This document shows, piece after piece, positions 56,407-64,000 of a stretch of DNA of 64,000 nucleotides. Where the stretch lies: assembly GCF_000017565.1 (NCBI RefSeq), contig NC_009719.1, positions 744,001-808,000 on the forward strand, in the 5' to 3' direction. A program made the translations under genes and the position numbers. Each line of letters opens with the position of its first letter. Position 1 is the stretch's first letter. The notes below the pieces were generated by a model. That model worked only from the letters and a program-made list of their open reading frames with translations, searched no databases and was not told the origin of the DNA. This DNA is from Parvibaculum lavamentivorans DS-1 (GTDB lineage: Bacteria; Pseudomonadota; Alphaproteobacteria; Parvibaculales; Parvibaculaceae).

Positions 56407-57483
56407 CTAGTTGCCGAGATTGATCATCCGCTCGACCGCCGCCCGCGCCCGTACCGCGACGGCGGGATCAACGGTCACTTCCTCGCGCATATAGACGAGG
56501 CTTTCGAGAATGTTCTTCAGCGAAATCCGCTTCATATGCGGGCAGAGATTGCAGGGCCGCACGAACTCGACATTTGGATTTTCCACCGCCACGTTGTCGC
56601 TCATGGAACATTCCGTCACCATGACGACGCGCTTCGGCTGGTTTTGCTTCACCCAGTTGATCATGCCGGAGGTGGAGCCGGAGAAATCGGCTTCAGCCAC
56701 GACTTCCGGCGGGCATTCGGGATGCGCGATGATGACGATGTTCGGATCGTCGCGGCGATAGGCACGCAGTTCCTCCGCCGTGAAGCGCTCATGCACTTCG
56801 CAATGACCCTTCCAGGTGAGGATTTTCACATTCGTCTGCTTGGCGATGTTCTTCGCCAGGAACTCGTCCGGAATGCAGAGCACGCGGTCGACGCCGAAGC
56901 TCTCGACGATCTGCAGCGCGTTGGATGAGGTGCAGCAGATGTCGCTTTCCGCCTTCACGTCAGCGGAGGTATTCACATAAGTGACGACCGGCACGCCGGG
57001 ATAAGTCTCGCGCAGCAGCCGCACATCGGCGCCGGTGATCGAGTCGGCAAGCGAGCAGCCAGCCTTCACATCGGGAATGAGAACGGTCTTCTGCGGATTG
57101 AGCAGCTTCGATGTCTCGGCCATGAAGTGCACGCCGCACTGGACGATGACATCGGCATCGACCTTCGCCGCTTCCTTGGCGAGCTGCAGGCTGTCGCCGG
57201 CAATGTCGGCGACGCAATGAAAGATTTCCGGCGTCTGGTAATTATGCGCGAGCACAACGGCGTCGCGCTCTTTCTTCAGCCGGTTGATGGCATGGATATA
57301 GGGCGCGAAGAACGGCCACTCGACCGAGGGAATGACGCTTTTCACCTTCTCGTAAAGCGGCGCCATCTCCTTCGCGAGGCCGGGCGTATATTCAAGCTCG
57401 GGCATTTCCAGCGGCTTGAACCTGCGCGCTGCCGCGGGCGTTGCGCTGCCCGTCTTGTGCTGCATGCTACCTGCGAGGGCCAT
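56407..57483 (-). CDS. nadA: Quinolinate synthase A
   Basis: 358 residues. A 4Fe-4S enzyme condensing iminoaspartate with dihydroxyacetone phosphate to quinolinate. The cluster cysteines fall in [22 protein letters not shown] and [12 protein letters not shown]. Other landmarks are [11 protein letters not shown] and [11 protein letters not shown]. It is first in the nadABC operon, 25 bp downstream of a perfect 23-bp palindrome that is a likely regulator site. Confidence 0.96.
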   Translation of the reverse strand: MALAGSMQHKTGSATPAAARRFKPLEMPELEYTPGLAKEMAPLYEKVKSVIPSVEWPFFAPYIHAINRLKKERDAVVLAHNYQTPEIFHCVADIAGDSLQLAKEAAKVDADVIVQCGVHFMAETSKLLNPQKTVLIPDVKAGCSLADSITGADVRLLRETYPGVPVVTYVNTSADVKAESDICCTSSNALQIVESFGVDRVLCIPDEFLAKNIAKQTNVKILTWKGHCEVHERFTAEELRAYRRDDPNIVIIAHPECPPEVVAEADFSGSTSGMINWVKQNQPKRVVMVTECSMSDNVAVENPNVEFVRPCNLCPHMKRISLKNILESLVYMREEVTVDPAVAVRARAAVERMINLGN

Positions 57484-57507
57484 GATGACCTCCCTGTTCG
57501 CTGCCCA

Positions 57508-57530
57508 TATATACTCACAGTGAGTATATA
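57508..57530 (-). promoter_or_regulatory. Palindromic operator of the nadABC operon
   Basis: TATATACTCAC-A-GTGAGTATATA, a perfect 11-1-11 inverted repeat just before nadA. It overlaps TATATA elements that fit a -10 box, so a bound repressor would block transcription. The best candidate is the NadQ/COG4111-like regulator at 58061. Confidence 0.75.
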
Positions 57531-57588
57531 TAAGGGATCAAAAACACCGGCACCGAGAAAGGGGCCGGGCTCCATTGATAGATATGCT

Positions 57589-57610
57589 ACGCTTGAGCAT
57601 TATCAAGCGT
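57589..57610. repeat. Small inverted repeat in the nadA upstream region
   Basis: ACGCTTGA / TCAAGCGT with a 6-nt spacer, between the nad operator and the end of the next minus-strand gene. It could be a further regulatory site or a weak terminator. Confidence 0.35.
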
Positions 57611-57670
57611 CAACAAGGAATATCCGGCTGTTTCCACCTTGGCTGTTCAAAAGGGAACAGGCCAGAAAGG

Positions 57671-58045
57671 TCAATGTTTTCCTGTAGTTGAATAGAGGTA
57701 GCCGCCAAGGGCGCCAAGCGCGATATTGGCAACGAGTATGGCAGCCGTGAACGCCGTGGCGGGAACGAGAAAAGTCATGGCGATTAGACCCCACACCACG
57801 TTGAGGAAGGGCGACAGGGCGCCATGCAGAACGGGCTGCGCCGGGGCGAGCCGCGCCGCCAGATAGCCCGCCGCAACCGGCGCCGCGAGCGCCAGCATCG
57901 AGAACCACGACTGCTCGAAATCAGCCGCGGTTCCACCGCTGAACAGCAGCGGATAGAGCGCGCCCAGCACCATGATGAGAACGAGCATCAGCACGAAGCC
58001 GAAGATCGAGCTGATGAGAATTGCCTTGATTGAAATGCCGTTCAT
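57671..58045 (-). CDS. Hypothetical small membrane protein
   Basis: 124 residues with about four hydrophobic helices (AILISSIFGFVLMLVLIMVLGALYPLL, MLALAAPVAAGYLAARLA, FLNVVWGLIAMTFLVPATAFTA, ILVANIALGALGGYL). It resembles generic small inner-membrane proteins and I cannot name a family. It lies between the NadQ-like regulator and nadA on the same strand, 15 bp after the regulator, so it may be in that transcript. Confidence 0.7.
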   Translation of the reverse strand: MNGISIKAILISSIFGFVLMLVLIMVLGALYPLLFSGGTAADFEQSWFSMLALAAPVAAGYLAARLAPAQPVLHGALSPFLNVVWGLIAMTFLVPATAFTAAILVANIALGALGGYLYSTTGKH

Positions 58046-58060
58046 GGCCGCTCCCGATAA

Positions 58061-59116
58061 TCAGCTATTTGCCCGGCTGCGCGAAGGCGCAAGCCTGAGG
58101 CCCGGCGCGGGGCGCTCGTTCAGCACCTCGCGGCGGAAACGGAATTGCTCGGCGGGCCGCCCGCCCGTCCGCGTCGACATGCGCCCTGTTCGTTCCACAA
58201 GGCCGGCATTTTCGACCAGCCGCCGGAAGTTCTGCTTGTGGACATGAAGGCCCAGAAGCGCCTCCACGGTCTTCTGCAGTTCATAAAGCGTGAAAGCCGG
58301 TGGCATCAGCTCGAAGGCAACGGGCCTGTATTTGATTTTTGCACGCAGCCTGCTCATCGCGGTCGCGAGAATGCGCCGATGGTCGAACTGCATAGGCCGT
58401 CCAAGCTGCGGCGCCTGTCCGTTGAGAAGTTTCTGCGCATTAGGGCGTTCGTCCCGCGCCGCTTCGAGCAGAAGGCCCGCGCTGTAGAGAAGTTCGTAAC
58501 GCTCCAGCGCTTTCTCATCGTCCCACGGCACGCCGTCGACGCCGAAGCAGAGCCGCATCCGGTCGCGCCGCTTGCCGCGTGCGAGTTCTTCGGAAGAGGC
58601 TTCGTTTTGCCGTCCGGCCCATTCCCGAAGAAGCGGCACGATCACCTGGTCGATGATAGGCGGCTTTCCGTTGCGCCAGTCTTCCCATGGGAAGTGCTGA
58701 TACCAGTCTCGCCACGCCGCGCCTTTCAGCGTTTCGTCATGGCTCCGCGTCAATGCGAGATAGCCGACCGAAACCACATGCTCCCCCGGCGCTTCCACTT
58801 CCAGCGAATGCCGCCCCCGATCGCCGAACGTGTAGAGTTGTTCGACATAGCCGAGATCGAGGCTCGTCTGTTCCTGCACCCATGAGCGCAGGCCGATTTC
58901 CAGCGTGCGATGCTGCGTCGGATTGAACGGCCCGAAAGGCAGCGCATCCCAGCCGCTCGCGCCATCCGTTTCACTATGCGGCACGACGAGAATTTTCGGT
59001 TCGTCGTCCGAGACGGTGACGATGGCAGCGTTGAGGCCAATAACGACGGACTTGTCCGCGCGCATCGCTGCCTCGGCGTTGGATTGTACGGAAGGCTTCG
59101 CCCGCGCCTTGGTCAT
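58061..59116 (-). CDS. NadQ/COG4111-like NUDIX transcriptional regulator
   Basis: 351 residues from the ATG at 59116, with GAGGA before it. The N-terminal half (VVIGLNAAIVTVSDDEPKILVV, WDALPFGPFNPTQHRTLEIGLRSWVQEQT) is a degenerate NUDIX-like domain. The C-terminal half (FTLYELQKTVEALLGLHVHKQNFRRLVENAGLVER) is a winged helix. This layout matches the alphaproteobacterial NAD regulator NadQ and parallels NrtR elsewhere. With a palindrome at nadA and the nad operon next door, repression of nadABC in response to an NAD-related metabolite is the likely job. The ligand is unknown. Confidence 0.75.
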   Translation of the reverse strand: MTKARAKPSVQSNAEAAMRADKSVVIGLNAAIVTVSDDEPKILVVPHSETDGASGWDALPFGPFNPTQHRTLEIGLRSWVQEQTSLDLGYVEQLYTFGDRGRHSLEVEAPGEHVVSVGYLALTRSHDETLKGAAWRDWYQHFPWEDWRNGKPPIIDQVIVPLLREWAGRQNEASSEELARGKRRDRMRLCFGVDGVPWDDEKALERYELLYSAGLLLEAARDERPNAQKLLNGQAPQLGRPMQFDHRRILATAMSRLRAKIKYRPVAFELMPPAFTLYELQKTVEALLGLHVHKQNFRRLVENAGLVERTGRMSTRTGGRPAEQFRFRREVLNERPAPGLRLAPSRSRANS

Positions 59117-59123
59117 TCTGTCC

Positions 59124-59672
59124 TCAGCGGCTTCGCGGGAAGCGGGCTGTCGAAAGGTCATCAGCGGGGCGCAGTGGGATCGCGAAAAGTTCGCCTTCCC
59201 AACAGGCGCGTCCCGGTCCGAGCGCCTCCACGGCCGCCGACATGCGTCCCTCGCGGGCGAGCAGTTCATCCGCCAGCTTGACCATCAGCCGGTTGGGGTG
59301 TGCGTGGGAACCGCAACTGCGCACAAGCTGCGCGAGTTCGTCCTCGGGGTGTTCTTCGTTCAATGCGCAAAGCGTGATGAAGGCGGCAGCCGTGGACCGG
59401 CTGATCCCGGCCCAACAGTGAACCAGCAGGGGCTGGCGCTGGTCCCACCCGCGCACGAAATCGATCAGCGCGGACACATGCTCGGTGCCCGGCGGCACGA
59501 GATCGTCGATCGCTTCCGCGATGTCGTTGATGCCGATCCGCAGGTGCCGGTCGGGCAGGATGCCCTCCGGCGTACCGATCATCGTTTCGGGGTCGAGCAG
59601 GCTCACGAGATGCGAGGGCCGCACTTCGCGGATCGCATCCTCGACCGCACTGAGGGGGCTTACATAGATCAT
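59124..59672 (-). CDS. Tyrosine/dual-specificity protein phosphatase-like protein
   Basis: 182 residues from the ATG at 59672; a longer start at 59771 adds a segment without homology. The P-loop is HCWAGISRSTAAAF (C86, R92, matching HCxxGxxRS), and the upstream aspartate loop lies in HLRIGINDIAEA. This is a cytosolic cysteine phosphatase fold as in the DSP group. It ends 7 bp before the NadQ-like regulator, so they are probably co-transcribed; the substrate is unknown. Confidence 0.85.
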   Translation of the reverse strand: MIYVSPLSAVEDAIREVRPSHLVSLLDPETMIGTPEGILPDRHLRIGINDIAEAIDDLVPPGTEHVSALIDFVRGWDQRQPLLVHCWAGISRSTAAAFITLCALNEEHPEDELAQLVRSCGSHAHPNRLMVKLADELLAREGRMSAAVEALGPGRACWEGELFAIPLRPADDLSTARFPRSR

Positions 59673-59842
59673 CTGTTGCTCGTCATCGGCTGGGTTATGC
59701 CGGAATCGATCATATTTCCCTGATAGCACAGATTTGTGCAAAGCTAGGCCAAAATCCAGATTTGACAGCACTTTATCCTTTCAATCCCGGTCAAATAGGT
59801 TGTCAGATAGGCTCAAGCTCGAATGCGGGATGTGGGGGGAAT

Positions 59843-60655
59843 ATGAAGCGCATAATTATGACACTCGCCGCTTTGACGGTGGCGGGCGGCCTGGTCACGG
59901 AGGTTCGGGCCGAGACGCGGGATTTCACCGTCGATGTTTCCGACTACGCAGCCGAGCGCGAGCTGGAGATCGATGTGGAACTGTCTCTTCCCGCCGGGCG
60001 GAAGACCTGGCCGGTCGTCTTCGTGCTGCATGGTTGCGATGGCATAACCCGGTTTTCAGCGCCTACGCTGAAAAAGCGGGCGGCGTTTTACAGGGACCGT
60101 GGTTTCGCTACCGTCATACTCGATAGCTGGCGCCCGCGCGGGATCGACAATGTGTGCACGCCCGGCGCCGCCGACACCGCCCTTTATCTCGATCCGGTAA
60201 ACCGCATCTCCGACATCGAGGCCGTCACTTCTCACATCGCGACGCTTGACGGCTTCGACGGCCGGATTGTGGTGGATGGATTGAGCCATGGCGGATGGAC
60301 GGCGCTCAGCATCCTGTCGTCTCCGGGCGATGAACCGCTTCAGGCCGAGGTCGCCGGTATCGTCGTCTGGTATCCGCCATGCGGCATCGTGGACGCTACG
60401 CATCGGACACCGACGCTGATCTTCTCGGGCGGAAAGGACGCACACCCGGCAATCAATCCGCAGGCTTGCGTCGAAGAAGGAGAGCGTTACGGCTGGGTTG
60501 AAACCGTTCTCTTCAAGAATGCCACCCACGCCTTCGACTATTCCTATACCGGCCCGTCCGGCGGCCCCTCGGGCTTCATCCGCCACGATGCGCAGGCGAC
60601 GCATGAAGCCTATCTCCGGCTGGAGGACTGGCTGAAAGAACAAGGCCTGCCGTAA
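59843..60655 (+). CDS. Exported dienelactone hydrolase-family protein
   Basis: 270 residues with a GGGGGGA ribosome site. A signal peptide (KRIIMTLAALTVAGGLVTEVRA) precedes an alpha/beta hydrolase: VVFVLHGCDGITRFS (oxyanion), DGLSHGGWTALSI (nucleophile serine) and THAFDYS (histidine). It also has cysteines in LHGCDG, DNVCTPG, PPCGIV and QACVEE that could form disulfides in the periplasm. The substrate is unknown. It is convergent with the HD gene, 3 bp apart. Confidence 0.85.
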   Translation: MKRIIMTLAALTVAGGLVTEVRAETRDFTVDVSDYAAERELEIDVELSLPAGRKTWPVVFVLHGCDGITRFSAPTLKKRAAFYRDRGFATVILDSWRPRGIDNVCTPGAADTALYLDPVNRISDIEAVTSHIATLDGFDGRIVVDGLSHGGWTALSILSSPGDEPLQAEVAGIVVWYPPCGIVDATHRTPTLIFSGGKDAHPAINPQACVEEGERYGWVETVLFKNATHAFDYSYTGPSGGPSGFIRHDAQATHEAYLRLEDWLKEQGLP

Positions 60656-60658
60656 AGG

Positions 60659-61270
60659 TCAGCTCTCCGTCAGTTCGGCGAACCGCGCCAGAAAGCGCGC
60701 CTGAGCTTTCTTCGTCGGCAGCGGCGAGAGCGCGATCGGCGTAAGCCCGCGCGGGCGGCCAAAAATTTGCGCGGCTTCAGCGTCGGAAAATCCGGCGATC
60801 TGGGTTGCCTCGAAGAAGGCCGATGCCTTGTCGGCCCGCTTGATCGTCTCCTCAACAGTCTGCGGCAATTCGGCGGGCAGGCCGAAACGCATATGGATCG
60901 CGGCGGCGAGCCGGTGCTCGAACGCCTTGTAGTCGATCCCGAGCGCCGCCTTGAACGGGCTGATCATATCGCCCACCACATACTCCGGCGCATCATGTAG
61001 CAGCGCCGCAAGCCGCCACTTCACCGGCCAGCCGGGCCGGAACCGGACGCAGATATCGTCCACCAGCACGCAATGCTCGGCAACGGTGAAGGCATGGTCG
61101 CCCTTCGTCTGTCCGTTCCACCGCGCCACTCGCGCAAGTCCATGCGCGATATCCTCGATCTCCACATCGAGAGGCGAGGGATCGAGCAGGTCGAGCCGCC
61201 GCCCGCTCAGCATACGTTGCCAGGCGCGGGGTTTGGGGGTGCTGTCGCGTTTCTTGTCGGACGGAGCCAT
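60659..61270 (-). CDS. HD-domain phosphohydrolase (YfbR-like)
   Basis: 203 residues from the ATG at 61270 (MAPSDKKRDSTPKP); the frame is open further upstream without support. HAFTVAEHCVLVDDICVRF and AALLHDAPEYVVGDMISPFK carry the H...HD...D metal motif. It resembles 5'-deoxynucleotidase YfbR and related HD hydrolases of nucleotide metabolism. It is divergent from the Lon-like protease across 158 bp. Confidence 0.88.
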   Translation of the reverse strand: MAPSDKKRDSTPKPRAWQRMLSGRRLDLLDPSPLDVEIEDIAHGLARVARWNGQTKGDHAFTVAEHCVLVDDICVRFRPGWPVKWRLAALLHDAPEYVVGDMISPFKAALGIDYKAFEHRLAAAIHMRFGLPAELPQTVEETIKRADKASAFFEATQIAGFSDAEAAQIFGRPRGLTPIALSPLPTKKAQARFLARFAELTES

Positions 61271-61428
61271 GGATTGCCCGATGTGAAGTTGAACGCGCAA
61301 CTTAGGCGGCGGGTGAAAGCTTGTCACCCGGCTGATCCGTCGCAGGGCGGAGTGTTTGCCCCGGACAGCAGCGCAGCCTAAAGTCATGGGAAGAAACGCC
61401 TGCGGCATGCCGCTGAAACAGGAGGAAC

Positions 61429-63960
61429 ATGGCTGTCGAACCCATTCCCGCGGAGATGCTGTATCGCGCCTGCGACGTGAGCCAGTTCGCGTTCGAGAAC
61501 ACGGCGGAGCTGGGCGAGCATGCGGGTCTTGTCGGCCAGGAGCGCGTGCTTGATGCCTTGCGCTTCGGCACCGGCATTCGCCGTCAGGGCTACAACATCT
61601 TCGTTTTGGGGCAGAACGGCGCCGGCAAGCATGAGGCGGTACTGCGCTTCCTTTCCGGCATCGCGCTCAAGGAGCGCGCGCCCTCCGACTGGGTCTATGT
61701 CAACAATTTCAGGACGCCCCACAAGCCTGTCGCCCTCGAGCTTGGCGCCGGTACCGGCCGCGCGCTGAAAGAGGGCATGGCCCGTCTCGTCGATGATCTC
61801 AAGGTCACCATCCCCTCGATCATCGAGAGCGAGGAATATCAGAACCGGCGCCAGTCCATCGACGAGGAATATCAGGAAAAGCAGGAACACGCCTTCGAGG
61901 AGCTGCGCGCCAAGGCCGAGGTGCAGGAAATTGCGTTGCTGCGCACACCCGCCGGCTTTGCGCTCGCGCCTGTGCAAGACGGCAATGTGTTGAAGCCGGA
62001 CGAGTTCAACAAACTCCCCGAGCAGGAGCGCAAACGGATCGAAAGTGTCATCGAAACGTTGCAGAAGGAACTTGCCGAAATCATCGAGCATGTGCCGGGT
62101 TGGGAAAAGGAACATCGTCAGCGAGTTCGCGCGCTCAACCGCGAAGTCGCCGAACGCGAGGTGAAGCGCGCCATGCGCGAAGTGCGCGCGCTCTTCGAGG
62201 GCATGACGGCGGTCGCCGCCTGGCTCACGGCGGTGATGGGCGATCTCGTTGAGAATATCGGCATGTTCGCAAGCGGCGGCGATGCGGTGCCGGAGCAGCA
62301 GCGCGCGATCGTCACCATGCAGGCTGCAATGCAGGGGCGCGGTCCCGACCTTGGCGCGAGCGACCCCTTCCGCCGTTACGAGGTCAACATCGTCGTCGAC
62401 AACAGCAATGAAGCCCGCAAGAGCGGCTCCTCCAAATGGCGCGCGCAGGATATTGCCGATGCGGGCGGTTATATCGGTGGCGGCGCACCGATCATTTATG
62501 AAGACCATCCCACGATGGCGAACCTGCTCGGCCGCGTCGAGCACATGCCGCAAATGGGCGCGCTCGTCACCGATTTCACACTCATCAAGCCGGGCTCGCT
62601 TCACCGCGCGAATGGCGGCTATCTCCTTGTCGATGCGCTGAAGCTTCTGCGGGAGCCGCTTGCCTGGGAAGCGTTGAAGCGCGCCATCCGCCGCCGCAAA
62701 GTGGTAATCGAAAGTGCCGGCGAATATATGAGCCTCATCAGCACCGTGACCCTGGAGCCGGATCCGATCCCGCTCGACATCAAGATCATCCTTTTCGGCG
62801 ATCGTTATCTCTATTACGTGCTGAGTAACAACGATCCCGACTTCGGCGAGCTTTTCAAGGTCGCCGCCGACTTCGAGGACGAGATCGATCGCGAGCCAGA
62901 GAACGACCTGCTCTATGCCTGCTTGCTCGCCAGCACCTGCCGCGATGAAGGACTGTTGCCGCTCGACCGTTCCGGCGTCGGCCGCGTCATCGAGCGGTCG
63001 TCGCGGCAGGCGGAAGATGCCGAAAAACTTTCCACCGTCATGCGTCCCATCGTCGATCTTCTCTGCGAGGCCGACCATATCGCGCGCAGCGAAGCCGCGA
63101 CCGCAATTTCGGCGCATCACGTCGATGAAGCCGTGGATGCGCAGATCGCGCGCGCCGACCGTTTGCGCGAGCGCAGCCTCGAGATGATCACGCGCGACAT
63201 CGTCATGATCGACACCGAGGGCGAGCGTGTCGGCCAAGTGAACGGTCTTTCGGTCCTCTCCATGGGCAGCGTCTCCTTCGGCCGCCCGAGCCGCATCACG
63301 GCGCGGGTCCGCATGGGCCTCGGCAGCGCCCGCGTCATCGACATCGAGCGCGAGGTGGCGCTGGGCGGGCCGATACACACCAAGGGCGTGCTCATCCTCT
63401 CCGGCTACATCTCGGGTCAGTTCCTTCCCGCCATCCCGCTCTCCATGAGCGCCAGCGTCGTCTTCGAGCAGTCTTATGGCGGCATAGACGGCGACAGCGC
63501 CTCTTCCGCGGAGCTCTATGCGCTTATCTCCGCGCTTGCCGAAGCACCCATCGCGCAAGGCCTTGCCGTCACAGGCTCCGTCAATCAGCTCGGCGAAGTG
63601 CAGGCGATCGGAGGTGTAAACGACAAGATCGAAGGCTTCTTCGATATCTGCATGCGCCGCGGTCTTACCGGCGATCAGGGCGTGCTGATCCCGGCTTCCA
63701 ATGTGAAACATCTCATGCTCCGCCAGGACGTGGTGGATGCGGTGGAGCGCGGCATGTTCGCGATCTATCCCGTCGAACACGTGGAGGAGGGCGTCGAGCT
63801 GCTGATGAGCGCGCCCGCGGGTATTCGTGGTGCGGACGGGCATTTCCCCGCCGGCAGCATCTATGCGCGCGCCGAGCAAAGGCTCGCGGCCTTCGCGGAC
63901 AACCAGATACGCTTCGCCCAGCGGCCGGATGACAATACGCCCGGCAGGAAGGGGGCGTGA
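61429..63960 (+). CDS. Lon-related ATP-dependent protease (COG1067 family)
   Basis: 843 residues. An N-terminal AAA+ region with Walker A-like GQNGAGKH (residues 61-68) and an extended helical insert (residues 110-260). A second AAA+ part follows (GGYLLVDALKLLREPLAWEALKRAI), then a Lon protease domain with catalytic S690 (DGDSASSAELYALI) and K733 (GGVNDKIEGFFD). It lacks the Lon substrate-binding N-domain, as expected for COG1067 proteins, which are distinct from LonA. Its substrates are not known. The Walker A Ser/Thr is replaced by H68 and the second motif has D-A rather than D-E. Confidence 0.9.
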   Translation: MAVEPIPAEMLYRACDVSQFAFENTAELGEHAGLVGQERVLDALRFGTGIRRQGYNIFVLGQNGAGKHEAVLRFLSGIALKERAPSDWVYVNNFRTPHKPVALELGAGTGRALKEGMARLVDDLKVTIPSIIESEEYQNRRQSIDEEYQEKQEHAFEELRAKAEVQEIALLRTPAGFALAPVQDGNVLKPDEFNKLPEQERKRIESVIETLQKELAEIIEHVPGWEKEHRQRVRALNREVAEREVKRAMREVRALFEGMTAVAAWLTAVMGDLVENIGMFASGGDAVPEQQRAIVTMQAAMQGRGPDLGASDPFRRYEVNIVVDNSNEARKSGSSKWRAQDIADAGGYIGGGAPIIYEDHPTMANLLGRVEHMPQMGALVTDFTLIKPGSLHRANGGYLLVDALKLLREPLAWEALKRAIRRRKVVIESAGEYMSLISTVTLEPDPIPLDIKIILFGDRYLYYVLSNNDPDFGELFKVAADFEDEIDREPENDLLYACLLASTCRDEGLLPLDRSGVGRVIERSSRQAEDAEKLSTVMRPIVDLLCEADHIARSEAATAISAHHVDEAVDAQIARADRLRERSLEMITRDIVMIDTEGERVGQVNGLSVLSMGSVSFGRPSRITARVRMGLGSARVIDIEREVALGGPIHTKGVLILSGYISGQFLPAIPLSMSASVVFEQSYGGIDGDSASSAELYALISALAEAPIAQGLAVTGSVNQLGEVQAIGGVNDKIEGFFDICMRRGLTGDQGVLIPASNVKHLMLRQDVVDAVERGMFAIYPVEHVEEGVELLMSAPAGIRGADGHFPAGSIYARAEQRLAAFADNQIRFAQRPDDNTPGRKGA

Positions 63961-64000
63961 TGGCGGCATCGGGACCTTCCAAAAGCACAATGCCGCAGGA
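63960..64000 (+). CDS. Start of a further gene, truncated by the window edge
   Basis: An ATG overlaps the protease stop (TGATG) and opens a frame MAASGPSKSTMPQ that runs off the right edge. Too short to identify; the coupling suggests an operon with the COG1067 protease. Confidence 0.45.
   Translation, partial: MAASGPSKSTMPQ

Noticed and set aside
61384-63990. Very long open frame (868 codons) on the minus strand opposite the COG1067 protease
   Set aside because: His/Arg-rich composition with no recognisable domain; it is the mirror of a well-supported gene in high-GC DNA.

Overview
The window looks like a stretch of core chromosome from a high-GC alphaproteobacterium, most probably a Rhizobiales/Parvibaculum-like organism. 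The signs are a CcrM (GANTC) methyltransferase, an F0 ATP synthase operon with paired b and b' subunits, a DciA-type DUF721 gene beside mutY, a split glycine decarboxylase (gcvPA/gcvPB), two-subunit glyQ/glyS, ETF-ubiquinone oxidoreductase and PPDK. The genus is an inference; no rRNA or tRNA is present to anchor it.

Layout. 1-5060: partial yqgE, a DsbD-alpha-like periplasmic protein, a Prx5-type peroxiredoxin, the rnhA-thrB-ispH minus-strand block and a lipoprotein. 5164-9956: a tandem glycine riboswitch followed by gcvT-gcvH-gcvPA-gcvPB. 9958-14104: a small nucleotidyltransferase-family gene, a dienelactone hydrolase and the minus-strand atpI-B-E-F'-F operon. 14363-22593: smc, a DsbA-like oxidoreductase, dciA, mutY, ccrM and rnhB. 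22718-29126: accessory genes, namely an exported chloroperoxidase-type hydrolase with a divergent OhrR/MarR regulator, a GIY-YIG gene framed by inverted palindromes, a radical SAM protein, two glycosyltransferase-like genes, ParDE, MscL and MoaB. 29348-34711: an RND efflux pump, its adaptor and a divergent TetR regulator. 34715-48946: lytic transglycosylase, family-4-like UDG, ETF-QO, a TPR lipoprotein, ispE, a polyprenyl synthase, a DUF2007 protein, a TrmN6-like methylase, an S49 protease and glyQS. 49081-60655: ppdK, a cell-wall hydrolase, an SDR, nadABC with a palindromic operator, a NadQ/COG4111-like regulator in an apparent operon with a tyrosine phosphatase, and an exported hydrolase. 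60659-64000: an HD phosphohydrolase, a COG1067 Lon-family protease and the start of one more gene.

Functional groups: glycine catabolism under riboswitch control; de novo NAD synthesis with a nearby candidate regulator; energy conversion (ATP synthase, ETF-QO, PPDK); genome maintenance (Smc, DciA, MutY, UDG, RNases H, CcrM); redox and envelope stress (Prx, DsbD-alpha, DsbA, OhrR, RND pump).

Most unusual signals: (1) an in-frame, AT-rich block of about 84 codons inside glyS (48173-48424) whose translation resembles the N-terminal RuvC-I segment of Cas9; (2) a GIY-YIG nuclease gene bounded by inverted copies of a hairpin that recurs as a gene-less pair at 20.5 kb, resembling the RAYT/REPIN arrangement; (3) four GANTC sites packed just upstream of ccrM; (4) a perfect 23-bp palindrome over the nadA promoter. 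No CRISPR array, insertion sequence or prophage was found.
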